A DNA stretch of 64,000 nucleotides from JAGNXB01 sp964471595 (GTDB lineage Bacteria > Bacteroidota > Bacteroidia > Chitinophagales > Saprospiraceae), in the NCBI GenBank assembly GCA_964471595.1, contig CAYYGN010000007.1, forward strand, positions 1-64,000, read 5' to 3'. Every line of letters starts with the position of its first letter. Position 1 is the stretch's first letter. Below, one piece after another: positions 30,761 through 42,700 of the stretch. A model generated the notes under the pieces. That model did no database searches. It was not told where the DNA came from and saw nothing but the letters and a program-made list of their open reading frames with translations. Made by a program: the position numbers and the translations under genes.

Positions 30761-30768
30761 TACTTTTG
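30761..30768 (+). promoter_or_regulatory. -7 box upstream of ribF
   Basis: TACTTTTG matches TAnnTTTG and ends 7 nt before the ribF ATG at 30776, so any leader would be only a few nucleotides. Confidence 0.5.
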
Positions 30769-30775
30769 CTCCGCC

Positions 30776-32782
30776 ATGCAGGTTCACTTCGACATCCGGA
30801 ATTTACCGGTATTCCGGCAGGCGGTGATCACGGTCGGATCCTTTGATGGCGTTCACCTCGGGCACCGGAAGCTGATCCGGCAAATGATCAAACTCGCCGA
30901 ACATGTCCGCGGCGAAAGCGTGGTTATCACCTTTGATCCCCATCCCCGCAACGTGGTCGATCCTGCAGATGGCCGGATTCCACTGCTCAACGGTCTCCAT
31001 GAAAAGGTCCGCCTTCTTGAAGAAACGGGGATTGATCACCTGGTGATAGTTCCTTTTACCCTTGATTTTGCCCAGCTCACGGCCGATGAATACATCGACA
31101 AATTTCTGGTCGGTCGGTTTCGGCCGCGCTATGTGGTCCTCGGATTCAACCATCGTTTCGGTGCCAACCGGCAAGGAGACATCCGTTACCTGAAATGGAA
31201 GGGACCCTCGCACGGGTATGAAGTGGTCCAGGTGACCGGAGTCAAATGGGATGGAGAGCCGGTCAGTTCCACCCGGATACGCCGGGCCATCCAGGCGAGG
31301 GATATGGCTTTGGCCAACGGTTTGCTCGGCGTGCGGTATGCCATCACCGGTGAAGTGGTCAAGGGCGAACAACTGGGGCGCACCCTGGGATACCCTACCG
31401 CCAACCTGAGGGTGGAGGAGCGAGATAAACTGCTTCCTCCGGACGGGATTTATGCGGCTTATGCCTGGTGGGAAGGCCGGCGTTACCAGGCGATGTTGTA
31501 TATCGGCAAAAAACCGACACTCGATCGCCGACACCACAGGGTCATCGAAGTGCATCTGCTCCGGTTCAACGAACGGATTTACGGCGAACAACTCCGTGTG
31601 GAGATCGTCACCTTTATCCGGGAGGATCTGCAGTTCGAAGACAAAACCGCCCTCCAGACCCAGATCCATATGGACCGCAAGCGGATCCTTCTGGCGTTGG
31701 AGGATGAAGAAATGCAAATGAATGCGGACAGCGGACGTGCCGGGCTGCCCATCTCGGTCGTGCTGTTGAATTACAACGGGCAGTCCCATCTGGAAAAATA
31801 TCTGCCCGGTGTGTTGTCTGCCTGCCGGTTGGCCGGTGCCGAATGCCATGTCGTTGACAACGGTTCAAATGACGGCTCCGTAGCATGGCTGCATCGCCAT
31901 TATCCGGACCTTCATGTAATCGAACTCAATCGGAATTACGGATTTGCCGGAGGATACAACCACGGTCTGCTCCACATTGAAGCAGAATATTATTTCCTGC
32001 TCAATTCGGACGTAGACTTGCCGGCCGATGTCCTGCCCGTTCTGTACCGCACGATGGAGGAGGAGCCGGAGATTGCCGTTTGCCAGCCGAAAATTCTGGA
32101 TGACAAGGAGCGGCAGCGATTCGAATATGCGGGAGCCGCCGGGGGCTGGATGGATTTTCTGGGCTATCCGTTTTGCCGCGGCCGGGTTTTCGACATTACC
32201 GAAGAGGACCATGGGCAATACGATCAAAGGGAGGAAATATTTTGGGCATCGGGAGCGGCGTTCCTGATCCGCAGCCAGCTTTTTCACCGGTTTGGCGGAT
32301 TTGATCCGCAGTTTTTCGCCCATCTGGAGGAAATCGATTTGTGTTGGCGCCTCAAACGGGCAGGATACAAGGTGGTGGCAGAACCTGCTGTGGCGGTCTA
32401 TCATTGGGGTGGTGGCACCCTGAGGTACGATTCGCCGCGCAAGGTCTATTTGAATTTCCGCAATTCCCTCATCACCCTGACCAAGAACGACCGCTTGCTG
32501 GATTTGATCTGGAAAATCCCTGCCCGTATCCTGCTTGATTTTGCCGCGATCCTATTGTTCGCCTTTCAGCGCAAATGGGCCCACATTCTTTCCGTGCTGC
32601 GCGCTCAGCTCGATTTTATCCTCACCCTGCCTCTCACCATTGTCAAGCGGCGTTATCACCGGGCAGAGATCGAGAAGTACCGTGTGCGGCAGAGGCCCAA
32701 TCAAAAAGGGCTCTTTTACGGCAGTATCGTTTGGGAGTACTTTCTCAACAATCGAAAAACCTTCCGCGAAATCGTCCGGTGA
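30776..32782 (+). CDS. ribF: bifunctional FAD synthetase/riboflavin kinase fused to a family 2 glycosyltransferase
   Basis: 668 aa, two unrelated proteins in one frame. Residues 1-310 are RibF: the adenylyltransferase half has VGSFDGVHLGHRKLI and SSTRIRRAI, and the riboflavin kinase half has GRTLGYPTANL, PPDGIYAAY and the C-terminal ERIYGEQLRVEIVTFIRE. It makes FMN and FAD. Residues from about 318 form a GT2 domain: ISVVLLNYNGQ, VVDNGSNDGS, NRNYGFAGGYNHG, the LNSDVDLP metal motif, and HLEEIDLCWRLKRAGYKV; a hydrophobic stretch (about 580-625) may bind the membrane. RibF is normally about 310 aa and ends here at LLALEDEE. A TGA lies one frame away at exactly that point, and an ATG follows 4 nt later, so a one-base indel could have joined two genes. 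Confidence 0.9.
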   Translation: MQVHFDIRNLPVFRQAVITVGSFDGVHLGHRKLIRQMIKLAEHVRGESVVITFDPHPRNVVDPADGRIPLLNGLHEKVRLLEETGIDHLVIVPFTLDFAQLTADEYIDKFLVGRFRPRYVVLGFNHRFGANRQGDIRYLKWKGPSHGYEVVQVTGVKWDGEPVSSTRIRRAIQARDMALANGLLGVRYAITGEVVKGEQLGRTLGYPTANLRVEERDKLLPPDGIYAAYAWWEGRRYQAMLYIGKKPTLDRRHHRVIEVHLLRFNERIYGEQLRVEIVTFIREDLQFEDKTALQTQIHMDRKRILLALEDEEMQMNADSGRAGLPISVVLLNYNGQSHLEKYLPGVLSACRLAGAECHVVDNGSNDGSVAWLHRHYPDLHVIELNRNYGFAGGYNHGLLHIEAEYYFLLNSDVDLPADVLPVLYRTMEEEPEIAVCQPKILDDKERQRFEYAGAAGGWMDFLGYPFCRGRVFDITEEDHGQYDQREEIFWASGAAFLIRSQLFHRFGGFDPQFFAHLEEIDLCWRLKRAGYKVVAEPAVAVYHWGGGTLRYDSPRKVYLNFRNSLITLTKNDRLLDLIWKIPARILLDFAAILLFAFQRKWAHILSVLRAQLDFILTLPLTIVKRRYHRAEIEKYRVRQRPNQKGLFYGSIVWEYFLNNRKTFREIVR

Positions 32783-32787
32783 ATCCC

Positions 32788-33510
32788 ATGTACCGAAAAG
32801 TGGAGATTCTCCACGAAGATGATGACATCCTGCTGGTCAACAAACCTCCCAGGCTTTTGACCCTGCCGGACAGGTTCCAGCCCGAAAAGCCCAATCTCTA
32901 CCATTATCTGCAGCAGACAGGGAGAGAAGTCTTCATGGTTCACCGCCTGGACCGGGATACCAGCGGTTTGTTGGTGGTGGCCCTCCATGCAAAGGCCCAT
33001 CAGCGGTTGTCACGGGCCTTTGAAGGGCGGGAAGTGCGCAAGTTTTATCTCGCGCTGGTATTGGGACAAATCCGGTCTGAACAGGGTATCATCGATCAGC
33101 CTTTGGCGGCCCATCCCTCGGGCGATGGCCGGATGATCGCCACCTCCAAAGGCAAACCTTCGGTGACCCGTTATACGGTTGCGGAATTGTTTCGGGGATT
33201 CAGTTGGGTGGAAGTAATGCCCGAGACGGGGCGCACGCACCAGATCCGCGTCCATTTATCATGGCTGGGCCATCCCCTGGCAGTGGATCCGCTGTATGGG
33301 GGTGGGGAAGGAGTATATCTGTCTTCCTTCAAAGCAGGATATCGCCCGCCGTCCGATCATCAGGAAATGCCATTGATCGACCGTGTCCCTTTGCATGCTT
33401 CCCGGTTGGAATTCGAACATCCCGGGACCGGCGTTTGGATGACAGCCGAAGCCCCATTGCCCAAGGATCTGCAGGCTGTCTTGAATCAATTGCGTCGCTG
33501 GGGAAAATAA
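32788..33510 (+). CDS. RluA-family RNA pseudouridine synthase
   Basis: 240 aa from the ATG at 32788, 5 bp after the preceding stop. Converts specific uridines in rRNA or tRNA to pseudouridine. The catalytic Asp55 is in VHRLDRDTSGLLV, the family signature. LVNKPPRLLTLPD at the start, KFYLALVLGQI, and the C-terminal PETGRTHQIRVHLSWLGHPL with DPLYGG are also conserved. There is no S4 domain, so it resembles the shorter RluA and TruC types; the target cannot be assigned. A longer upstream frame overlaps the glycosyltransferase and is not used. Confidence 0.92.
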   Translation: MYRKVEILHEDDDILLVNKPPRLLTLPDRFQPEKPNLYHYLQQTGREVFMVHRLDRDTSGLLVVALHAKAHQRLSRAFEGREVRKFYLALVLGQIRSEQGIIDQPLAAHPSGDGRMIATSKGKPSVTRYTVAELFRGFSWVEVMPETGRTHQIRVHLSWLGHPLAVDPLYGGGEGVYLSSFKAGYRPPSDHQEMPLIDRVPLHASRLEFEHPGTGVWMTAEAPLPKDLQAVLNQLRRWGK

Positions 33511-33535
33511 AGCACCTGAAAAAGGCCAAAAACCG

Positions 33536-33555
33536 TACCCTAAAAAGGGTATTTT
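33536..33555 (+). terminator. possible weak terminator after the RluA-type gene
   Basis: TACCCT pairs with AGGGTA around a 4-nt A loop and is followed by TTTTG. The stem is only 6 bp. The downstream gene has its own promoter-like sequence. Confidence 0.35.
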
Positions 33556-33673
33556 GCAGATTTAATTTCATCCAGGTCTTTCCTTGAAGCCTGATATACC
33601 CTTAGATTGTACCGTTTTCCCTGAGCAGATCGACTCCGGTCTTGTCGTTTTGTGACAAAGACCACCCAATCGT

Positions 33674-33702
33674 ATTGTATTTATTATTAATGCGTACTTT
33701 AG
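33674..33702 (+). promoter_or_regulatory. likely promoter of giant gene A
   Basis: ATTG (33674-33677), a 17-bp spacer, and TACTTTAG (33695-33702), close to TTTG/TAnnTTTG with the 17-bp spacing also found at the exbB and WbqC promoters. It lies in an AT-rich pocket. The leader to the ATG at 33786 would be about 75 nt. Confidence 0.45.
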
Positions 33703-33785
33703 CGCGTTGAAAGCCGGTGCTGCCGGTGTCCGGGCGGGATTTGCTCCGCCGGCGCGCAACGGTACGTCCTAAAAACCAATTGATT

Positions 33786-36700
33786 ATGCAGTGTGATTAC
33801 ACCCGCATTCCAACGGTCGTTCTGACCCGATTTACATCCATTCTCTCCACCGCAAAACCAAAAGCCATGGGAAAAGCATGTACAATGCAGGTCCTTAGCA
33901 TGACATTTCTAGCCATTTTTTTGGCCCTCAGTCCAAAAATTGCCTGGTCACAATGCGCCACAGCGCCCTTGTCCGGGCCGGTGGATATCACCATCAACCT
34001 GAGTCCGGGCGGCACGGCCATCCTGGATGAAGGGGCGGTCGTGGGCGTCATCAATCCTGCCGATGGCCCCATGTGTGTTGCCTGTATCCTTTGGTTTGAA
34101 AACCCGGCCAGCCCGGGTGTATGGGCCACCAGTCTCAATATGAGCTGTGACGGATCAACCCCCAACGGGGAAGGCGCCTACAATGTGGTGGCCAGTGTCG
34201 GTGACCCGTCTGTCGATCCAACCTGTCCCAGTACGCCTGTCGTGCTCAACGTCACGTTGAATGACAACAATGGTCCCACCATAGATGATACGGATGGCGC
34301 AACTCCGGATTGTGGAGTGACGGTCAATCTCACCACAGCCAATGACTATTCCTATGGCGCTGACGCCCCTGTGGTGGGAGCGGCTGCCACCGGGGACTGC
34401 GCTACAGCCTTTACCTGGACGCACCCCACCATCACCGACAATTGTTCCTTCGGCCCTGCCTCTACGGTAGTCATTTCCTATTCGGCCGGGATGGTCGCAC
34501 CCGACGCCCTGCCTACGGATGTGACCATTAGCGGTGCTGCCGCCATTGACGCGGCCTTCAATCCAGCCGCTTCCACAAGTGCCACCTTCTACGGCAGTAG
34601 TACGGGATGCGGGGCAGAAACCATCGTCACCTACACCGCAACGGATGAAAGCGGAAATACCTCTACCTGTACCTTCCTGGTGGTCGTGAGTGATAATGAA
34701 AATCCGGTGTGGGATGCTGCAAGCACGGCCACTGCCCTTTCGGTCCTGCTGTCCGGCGACGAGCTCGATGTCAGCACCGTAGCGGATCCCTTTGACCCCG
34801 GGTCATATCTGATCACGGTAACCCTCGACTGCAACTCGACCAACTTCGGGGCCGATTCCGTTGCAGCCATCAATTACTTCCCGCAAGCGGATGACAATTG
34901 CGATGCCAGTGTCACGGTTGCGGCTTTCGACTCCTCTTCCACCGCTGTGGCTTGCAGCGGCAGCATGTGGGGCCCCATCTATGCGAGCTCCTACAAAGAT
35001 TATTCCGCCGAAGACAATTGCATGAATGTCCTCGACGGCACGATGGGTTCCGATGCCCGGTTCCGGATTCAGGTAGATGTCGTGGACAATACCTCCCCCG
35101 AATTCACGGTGGTCCCGGAACCCATTCATACGGTCAGTGGCCCATCCAATGCCCAGGTTTTTGAAGGCGATACGCTCACCCTCTTTGTCTCTGATTACAA
35201 CCCTGCGGTCTGTGAAATCGATCTGACCGGCAATCCACTGCTCGCCGTTACTGCGACGGATTGTCAGCCGGTGACCTATAGCTGGACGATCACCTCCTCG
35301 GTAGACCCCTTCGGAGTCCCCACAGGATTGGCCGGTACGTCCAGCGGACCCAACGACAACAATGCCGATATCAACTATCCGGTAGGGGTCCACGAGATTA
35401 CCTATTTTGCCGATGATGCGTGCATGCTCCAGAGCACTTATATCTTTTATCTGGAGATCGTGGATGATGTGCCACCGGTCATTTCGGACTGTCCTGCAGA
35501 CATCTCTGCCAACAACGTCACCGACCTCTGTGAATACACGGTGGTATGGCCATTGCCCGGTGTAACCGACAATTGCGGCGCCACAGTGGCCCGCACCGAT
35601 CAGGCTTTCGATCCCAACGGGTTGCCGGTCACCGTTGTGGTCTTCACCCCGGATTCGGCTTTTGCCATCTTCCCGGTTGGCGTCAACCAGGTTCTCCATA
35701 TTTTCACGGATACCCTTGGCAATATTGACACCTGTACATTTACGGTGACCGTTTATGACGCCCAGCCTCCGGTGATCACCTGTGGCGGCGATCTGACGCT
35801 GTTCTCCATCTGCGGCACGGCACCCCTTCCCAACTATATGGGCAACATCGCCACAATCGATGAAAATTGCCCGGGATACACCCTGGCCCAATATCCGGCG
35901 CCCGGTACATTGCTCAATGTCATCAAGAGTCCCAATCCTGTCGACGGGGATACCATCCATGTCTCACTGATCCTAACCGATGTCGGTGGTAATATGGATA
36001 CCTGCACTTTTGTGGTCACCCTGGTCGACAACGACGCGCCGATCCCGACCGTAGATCCTCTCCCGGCCATCAATCCAATGACTACCCTGGGGACGACCTG
36101 TGGTAGCTACATGCTGTGCGCTCCGACGGCCACAGATTGCAACATGGGTACCACGATCTACGCCACCACCTCCATAGCGGGAGCCACTTTTGATCCCAAT
36201 GGTTGTGGCCCCGGCGTACCTGGCTATCTCATCCACAATCCGGGCAACTACAGCATCGCCTGGACCTACACGGCAGGCAACGGCAAAACGGCCGTTCAGC
36301 AGCAGCAGGTGGATATAGAAGCAGATGTCACCGATCCAACCCTCAACTGCCCCGCCGATATTACGGTCAGTACCGACCCGGGTGTTTGCACGACTACCGG
36401 TATCATTGGCATCGGAATGACCGAAATATTCCCCACTATAGCTCCCTACCTGGATCCGGCGGATCAGCCGGCAGATGGACAGATGATCGACAATTGCGGC
36501 ATCACCCAATTCGGATGGACCACTACTTCCGGTTATGCGGCCAATACACCTGATCCCAATGCTTATGATGCCGGTACGGCCACCTTCAATGAAGGCGTCA
36601 ATACCGTGACCTATACCGCCGCCGACGCGGCTGGAAACATTGGGACCTGCCAGTTTACTGTCACGGTAGAGGACAATGAACCGCCCACCTTCTCCTGTCC

Positions 36701-39700
36701 CGGGCTTGCTGGCTTTGGAAATGCCGCCATTCGTCTGACCGGTTCGGCCGGTGATGCCATTCCCGGCGATTGTGCCTATACCCTGGACGTCATGGATACC
36801 TCACTGGATCCGACCATGTTGGCCGACAATTGCGGCGCAACGGTGTTGTCCTATTCCATCACATTATTTGGCGGTGCCGCCAGCTTTACGCCAGGTCCCA
36901 ATCCTTCCAGCCTGGCCGGTAGCACGTTCACGGCGATATCCCTTTTTGGTGACGCTTCCTTCCGGGTCACCTGGACCCTGACCGATGGAAGCGGCAATAC
37001 GACCACCTGCGTCAGATGGATTCGGGTGATTGACGGAGAGAGTCCTGTGATTACATGTCCTTCCTCCCCACAGGTAAGGACGACCAGCCAGGACGGCAAT
37101 CCGGGTGATTGCCTGTACACGGCCAGTGGAGGTGAATTCAATCCCACCGGTACGTCCGACAACTGTCAGGTATGGTTCTACAACAACGATTACGATCTCA
37201 CGCCCAGCCTCAATGGATCCAGCTTCCCCAGTGGGACAACGCTGGTGACCTGGACGGCTTGGGATCTGCATCTCAACAGCGGCAGTTGTCAGATCGAGAT
37301 CATCGTCCAGGACGACGAACCCCCTGTTAACATTTACTGCCCGAACGATATCGTCCTGCCCAACATCATGGGTGATTGCAACAACTTCGCCTCATGGGTG
37401 CGGCCTTCCCAGAACAGCTGGGTGGACAATTGCAATCCCTCTTCGATTCTGTCGGTCACCGAGGTCATCTCCGATCCGGGTGTGCAGGCTGCGATCAATT
37501 TGAACTTCCCTTATGACGAGACGGGTGCCAACAACCTAATTCCCATCACCATTTTTGCGGTGGGGACGACGACGATCACCTACACCGCCTCAGATACGAG
37601 TGGCAACACGGACGTCTGTTCCTTTACGGTCACTATTGAAGACATTGAGGCGCCCACCATCTCTTGTCCTCCGGATCAGATACTGGGTACCATTTGTCTC
37701 AACGGGGTAGTGCCCGATTATCGCGGGTTGGCCACCGGCATCTTCGACAACTGCCCGTCCTCCCTGATCATTACCCAGGACCCGGCTCCGGGTACGTTGT
37801 TGGGCAATGTGCCCGGTTTGATTCCTGCCGATGGCGCCACATTCATCGTGGAACTGAAGGTCGCGGATGGCTTCCCGCTGGGTCTTGCCGACAGTTGTAC
37901 GTTCGTTGTTACACTGATGGAGACCAATCTCCCGCAACCTGATATCCTTGTGTTGCCTTCTCTGCTGGATTCCTGTTCGGTGATTGACGTACAGGCGCCT
38001 ACGGCCAATGATTGCGGCAACGTGATTTACGGGGTTCCCAATGTGGGCGTCCTGATCCAGTTCAACCCTCCGGTTTACCGGTTTACAACGGGGCTGTACA
38101 ATGTCATCTGGACCTATATCGGTGCATCCGGCAATACCATTCAGGGTCAGGCCATCGAAGTCCAGGATGATGTCACACCGCCTGTGACGCTTTGCAAGTC
38201 TCTCGCCGTCGTGCTTTCTTCTTCGAATCCCGGCGGAGTGACGCTGGCCGCATTTGACTTTGATGATGGCTCCACGGACCATTGTGGTATCGTTGCGTGG
38301 GATTACAGTGTCAACGGCGGTCCTTTCGCCAGCATTCATTCCTTCGGCTGTGACGAAGTGGGCGTCCATACCATTGTACTGCGCACGACGGACGATGCCG
38401 GCAACCAAAGCACATGCCAGACCAGTCTCACTATCGATGACGTGACGAATCCGACCATTTTGGGAGGATGTCCTGCCAACGTGTCCGTGACGACGGTCAA
38501 CAACGGCGGATACGATTGCGAAGGTCTCGCTACGGTGGCAATACCCAATGTGACGGATAATTGCGACATCGTCATCTACGAATTGCATCTGGTGTTGCCT
38601 GACCTGACTCCTGTGGTATATGATGTACTTGGCCAGCCCGTTTGGGCCGCTTCACTGCCCAAGGGCGTGACCTCTGCCACTTTGTATGTCGAGGACGAAC
38701 ACGGCAATTCCGCCTCCTGCGGATTTACGATTACTGTAACGGACAATGAAGATCCTTTTGTGAATTGTCCCGTCGACCAGGTTCGTTCCAATGATCCCGG
38801 CCTTTGTTCCTATACGGCTGTCGGTGGGGAATTCGATCCGACCAGCTTTGGCGACAATTGTCCGGGTGCATTCATCTTCAACAGTTACAATGGTCTGGCT
38901 TCACTGGATGGTGAAGTATTCCCGGTAGGCAGCCATTTGGTTTTTTGGACGGTGATTGATGCCGTTGGCCGATTTGCGACTTGTTCCTTCACCATTGTCA
39001 TCGAAGACAATGAATCCCCTCAGGTGTTGTGGTGCCAACCCGACATCACACAGGTGGCTACTGCGGGTACCTGTAACGCCCTGGTGAGCTGGTCGCCCAC
39101 CTACGGCATTGTGGGAGATGTCGATGACAATTGCGGCATTTTCAACATCACGGAATCCATTTCGGATCCTTCTGTGATACCTGTATACCCCTACCTGCCA
39201 TTTGGTCCGTTCCCGCCCTTCCTGCTCAACCAGGCTCTTTTCCCGGTGGGTACAACCACGATTACATACACCGTTGAGGACATCCACGGCAATACGGCCG
39301 AATGTATCTTCCACGTGGACATCATTGATGATCAGCCTCCGTCCATCGCCTGTCCGCCCAACCAGATCCTGAGTACGATCTGTGCCAGCGGTTCGGTACC
39401 TGATTACACGGGGCTTATCAGCAATTTGACGGACAATTGTGTGGCCAACCTGATCATTACGCAGGACCCTGTGGCAGGAACACCCTTGTCGGGCGTACCC
39501 GGTCTGACTCCTGCCGACGGAGAATCCTTTACCGTGACACTGACGGCAACGGATGGCCACCCGCTGCATCTTTCTGCGGATTGCCAGTTCCTGGTGACCC
39601 TGGATGACGTCAACCTTCCTATACCCGATCAGGCCATGTTGCCCAATCTCTTCAGTGACTGCGAATCGATCATAGTTTCGCCGCCTACGGCCAACGATTG

Positions 39701-42700
39701 TGGCAATGTCCTTCTCGGAATCCCCGACAAAGGGAACCAGATCAGCTTCAATCCGCCGATGTACCAGTTTGATATTGGATTGTACACGGTCATCTGGACG
39801 TATGTCGGCGTGAACGGAAGCACTCAGCAGGTGCAGCAGATCCAGGTAGGTCCTGACAATATTCCGCCGACGGCCACCTGCGTGAATGCCACGGTCATCC
39901 TCGACGCCAACGGAAACGGTTCGCTGAGTGCAGCCTCCGTGACCGGCAGCGTGAATGACAATTGCGGCATCGACAATGTGTCCGTAAGCCCCAACACCTT
40001 TACCTGTGCCCATGTCGGCGCCAACATTGTGACGCTGACGGTTACGGATATATTCGGCAACACAGGCACATGTACGGCCTCCGTGCTGGTGCAGGATCTG
40101 ACGCCGCCTGCCTTCAATCTGAGTGGTTCGACGACAACGGCCAACTGTAACGCCATCCCGGGCATACCCAATGTATTTGCCACAGATGCCTGCGGACTGG
40201 CCAGCAGTACGTTCAACGAAACCAGCACCAAGAGTGTCAATGCCAACAATTGCGGATTCTACAACTACACGATTACCCGGACATGGACGGCTACGGACGT
40301 GAACGGTAATGTGGCTACCATGCAGCGCATCATCAACGTGCAGGACATCAGTGCACCGGGTTGGACCCAAAGCATGCCTGATACGGTCTTTGCCACGACC
40401 AATGCGTTTAACTGCACCGGGGGCATTACTTTGATCGTGGGTCCCACCCAGGTAGTGGACAACTGTGCCGCTTTTGCCAATCTTTCGATCAGTTTCTCCG
40501 GATCGAACGGCTTCTCCGGTACGACCAATGCCTCTGGACAATATCCCTTGGGTACCACAACCCTGGTCTTTACCGCCACCGATCCTTGCGGCAACAGCGC
40601 CATCAAAGTCGTTCGCGTCATAGTGACCGATGCCACACCACCCACGCCGGTCTGTATCAACAGCATCACCTTGCCCCTCAACCTGCAGGGAGAGTTGGTC
40701 ATTCCACCGCAAGTCGTCGACAACGGCAGTTATGACAACTGTCTGACTCCGTTCTCTATGAGTGACATCTTCCTGGATGTCTTCCCCGACACTTTTGACT
40801 GTGATGATGCCGGCAAGACCCTCACGGTGACGCTTACGGTGACCGACCTGGCCGGCAACACGGCTACTTGTCCCGCCCAGGTGACCATCATCGACAATAC
40901 GGTGCCCACCCTGATCAGCTGTGCTCCGGATGTAACCATCAGTTGCACTGCGGACACGGGTTACCTGTCCCTCGGTGTACCGCAGATTGATGATGCCTGT
41001 GGCACATCGTTCACCTACACGGACAATATCGTACAGGTGGGAGGCGCGATTTGCTATCGCATTGACCGCACCTGGCTGTTGCTGGACGGATCGGGCAATA
41101 ATATCACCTGTCTGCAGCGGATTTCCGTCTTTGACAATGTGCCGCCTGTATTCACATCCGCACTGCCACAGGATATCACGTTGGAATGCGGATTGCCCAT
41201 TCCGGCAGCCGCGCAGGTGACGGCATCAGACAACTGCAGTACGGCTTCGGTCAACCTGGCCATTTCGACAACGAAGACCAATACGCTCAATTGCAGTGAT
41301 TATGCCTATGTCCTGACACGGACATGGACGGCAACGGATGCCTGCGGTAATGTCGCTGTCCATGTACAGGAGATCACCATTAATGACACCACGCCGCCGG
41401 TCATCGCCTTCCTGCCGGATACGATGATTTTATACACCAACAATTTCAACGCCGACAGTTGCACGGTTCCGGTGGTCCTGAATGCCGATATTGCTGATTG
41501 TCAACCCGATTCCGTTATTGATGTGACCAACAACGGTCCGTTCGGACCGGGGAATACTTCGGCCAGCGGTTCTTATCCGGCCGGTGTGTACAATATCGTC
41601 TTCACGGCAGAGGACCGTTGCGGCAATGTGTCGCAGGAAGTGGTCCACCTGCAGGTGATCGACAATTCGACCCCGGTGGCCGTATGTTTTTCCAACATCA
41701 ATGTATCTCTTAACTCCCAGGGCTTTGCCATACTGACACCCGCACAAGTGGATGACAACAGCCACGACAACTGCACGCCACACGGCAATCTGTTGCTGGA
41801 GCTGAGCCAGGATTCTTTTGATTGTACCCAGTTGGGGCAGCAGATAGTCACGTTGACAGTCACGGATGCGGCAGGGAATACCAATGCCTGTACCTCCATC
41901 GTGACGGTGAATGCCGGTCCGGGCAACGAGATCAATCACACAGCCGGGGTGACCTTTGAAACATTCCCCAATTCAGCGGACGGTGCCATTTCCGTTACAG
42001 CCAGTGGCGGTTCGGGCAACTTTACCTACCTCTGGAGCCCGGGCGGTCAAACGACACCTTCGATTTCCGGACTCACCTCAGGCACATACACGCTGGTCAT
42101 CACGGATGTGGTGACGGGTTGCAAGAAGACCATCATGATCTTTGTCGGCGTGTTGGGCGTACCGGATATCAAGATTTCCGGCCGGATCCTGACGACGACA
42201 GGAGTCGGTATCGGCCGTGTGCACGTCAACATGACAGGTTCCCAGAGCGGCTCGTACTACACGGCCAATGACGGGTACTACGAGTTTACCGTTCCTGCGG
42301 GAAGTACGGTTACGATCACGCCATTCAAGGACACATTGCCGGCCAATGGAGTGACATCCCTTGACTTTGCGATCATCCAGCAGCACATTCTGGCTCCGCC
42401 AGGACTGAAACCGCTGACAACGCCTTACCAGTTGATCGCTGCCGACCAGAATGGTAACGACATGATCAATGGTATTGACATAGCCCAGTTCCAGAACACA
42501 ATCCTCAACAACTTCCCGAACTTCCCGGATGTCACATCCTGGGTGTTTGTGGATGCCGACTTTGTGTTCCCCAGCCCGCTGGCACCCTGGTCGACCGGTT
42601 GGGATGCTTCCGTCACCTTCACCAATATTGGTGTGGATGCCCCCAACACGGATTTCATCGGTGTCAAAATGGGTGACGTCACCAATGATGCGGATCCGAC

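Noticed and set aside
38901..40712. 603-aa frame antisense to gene A
   Set aside because: Shadow of the repetitive HYR-coding sequence; the sense strand shows clear modules throughout.
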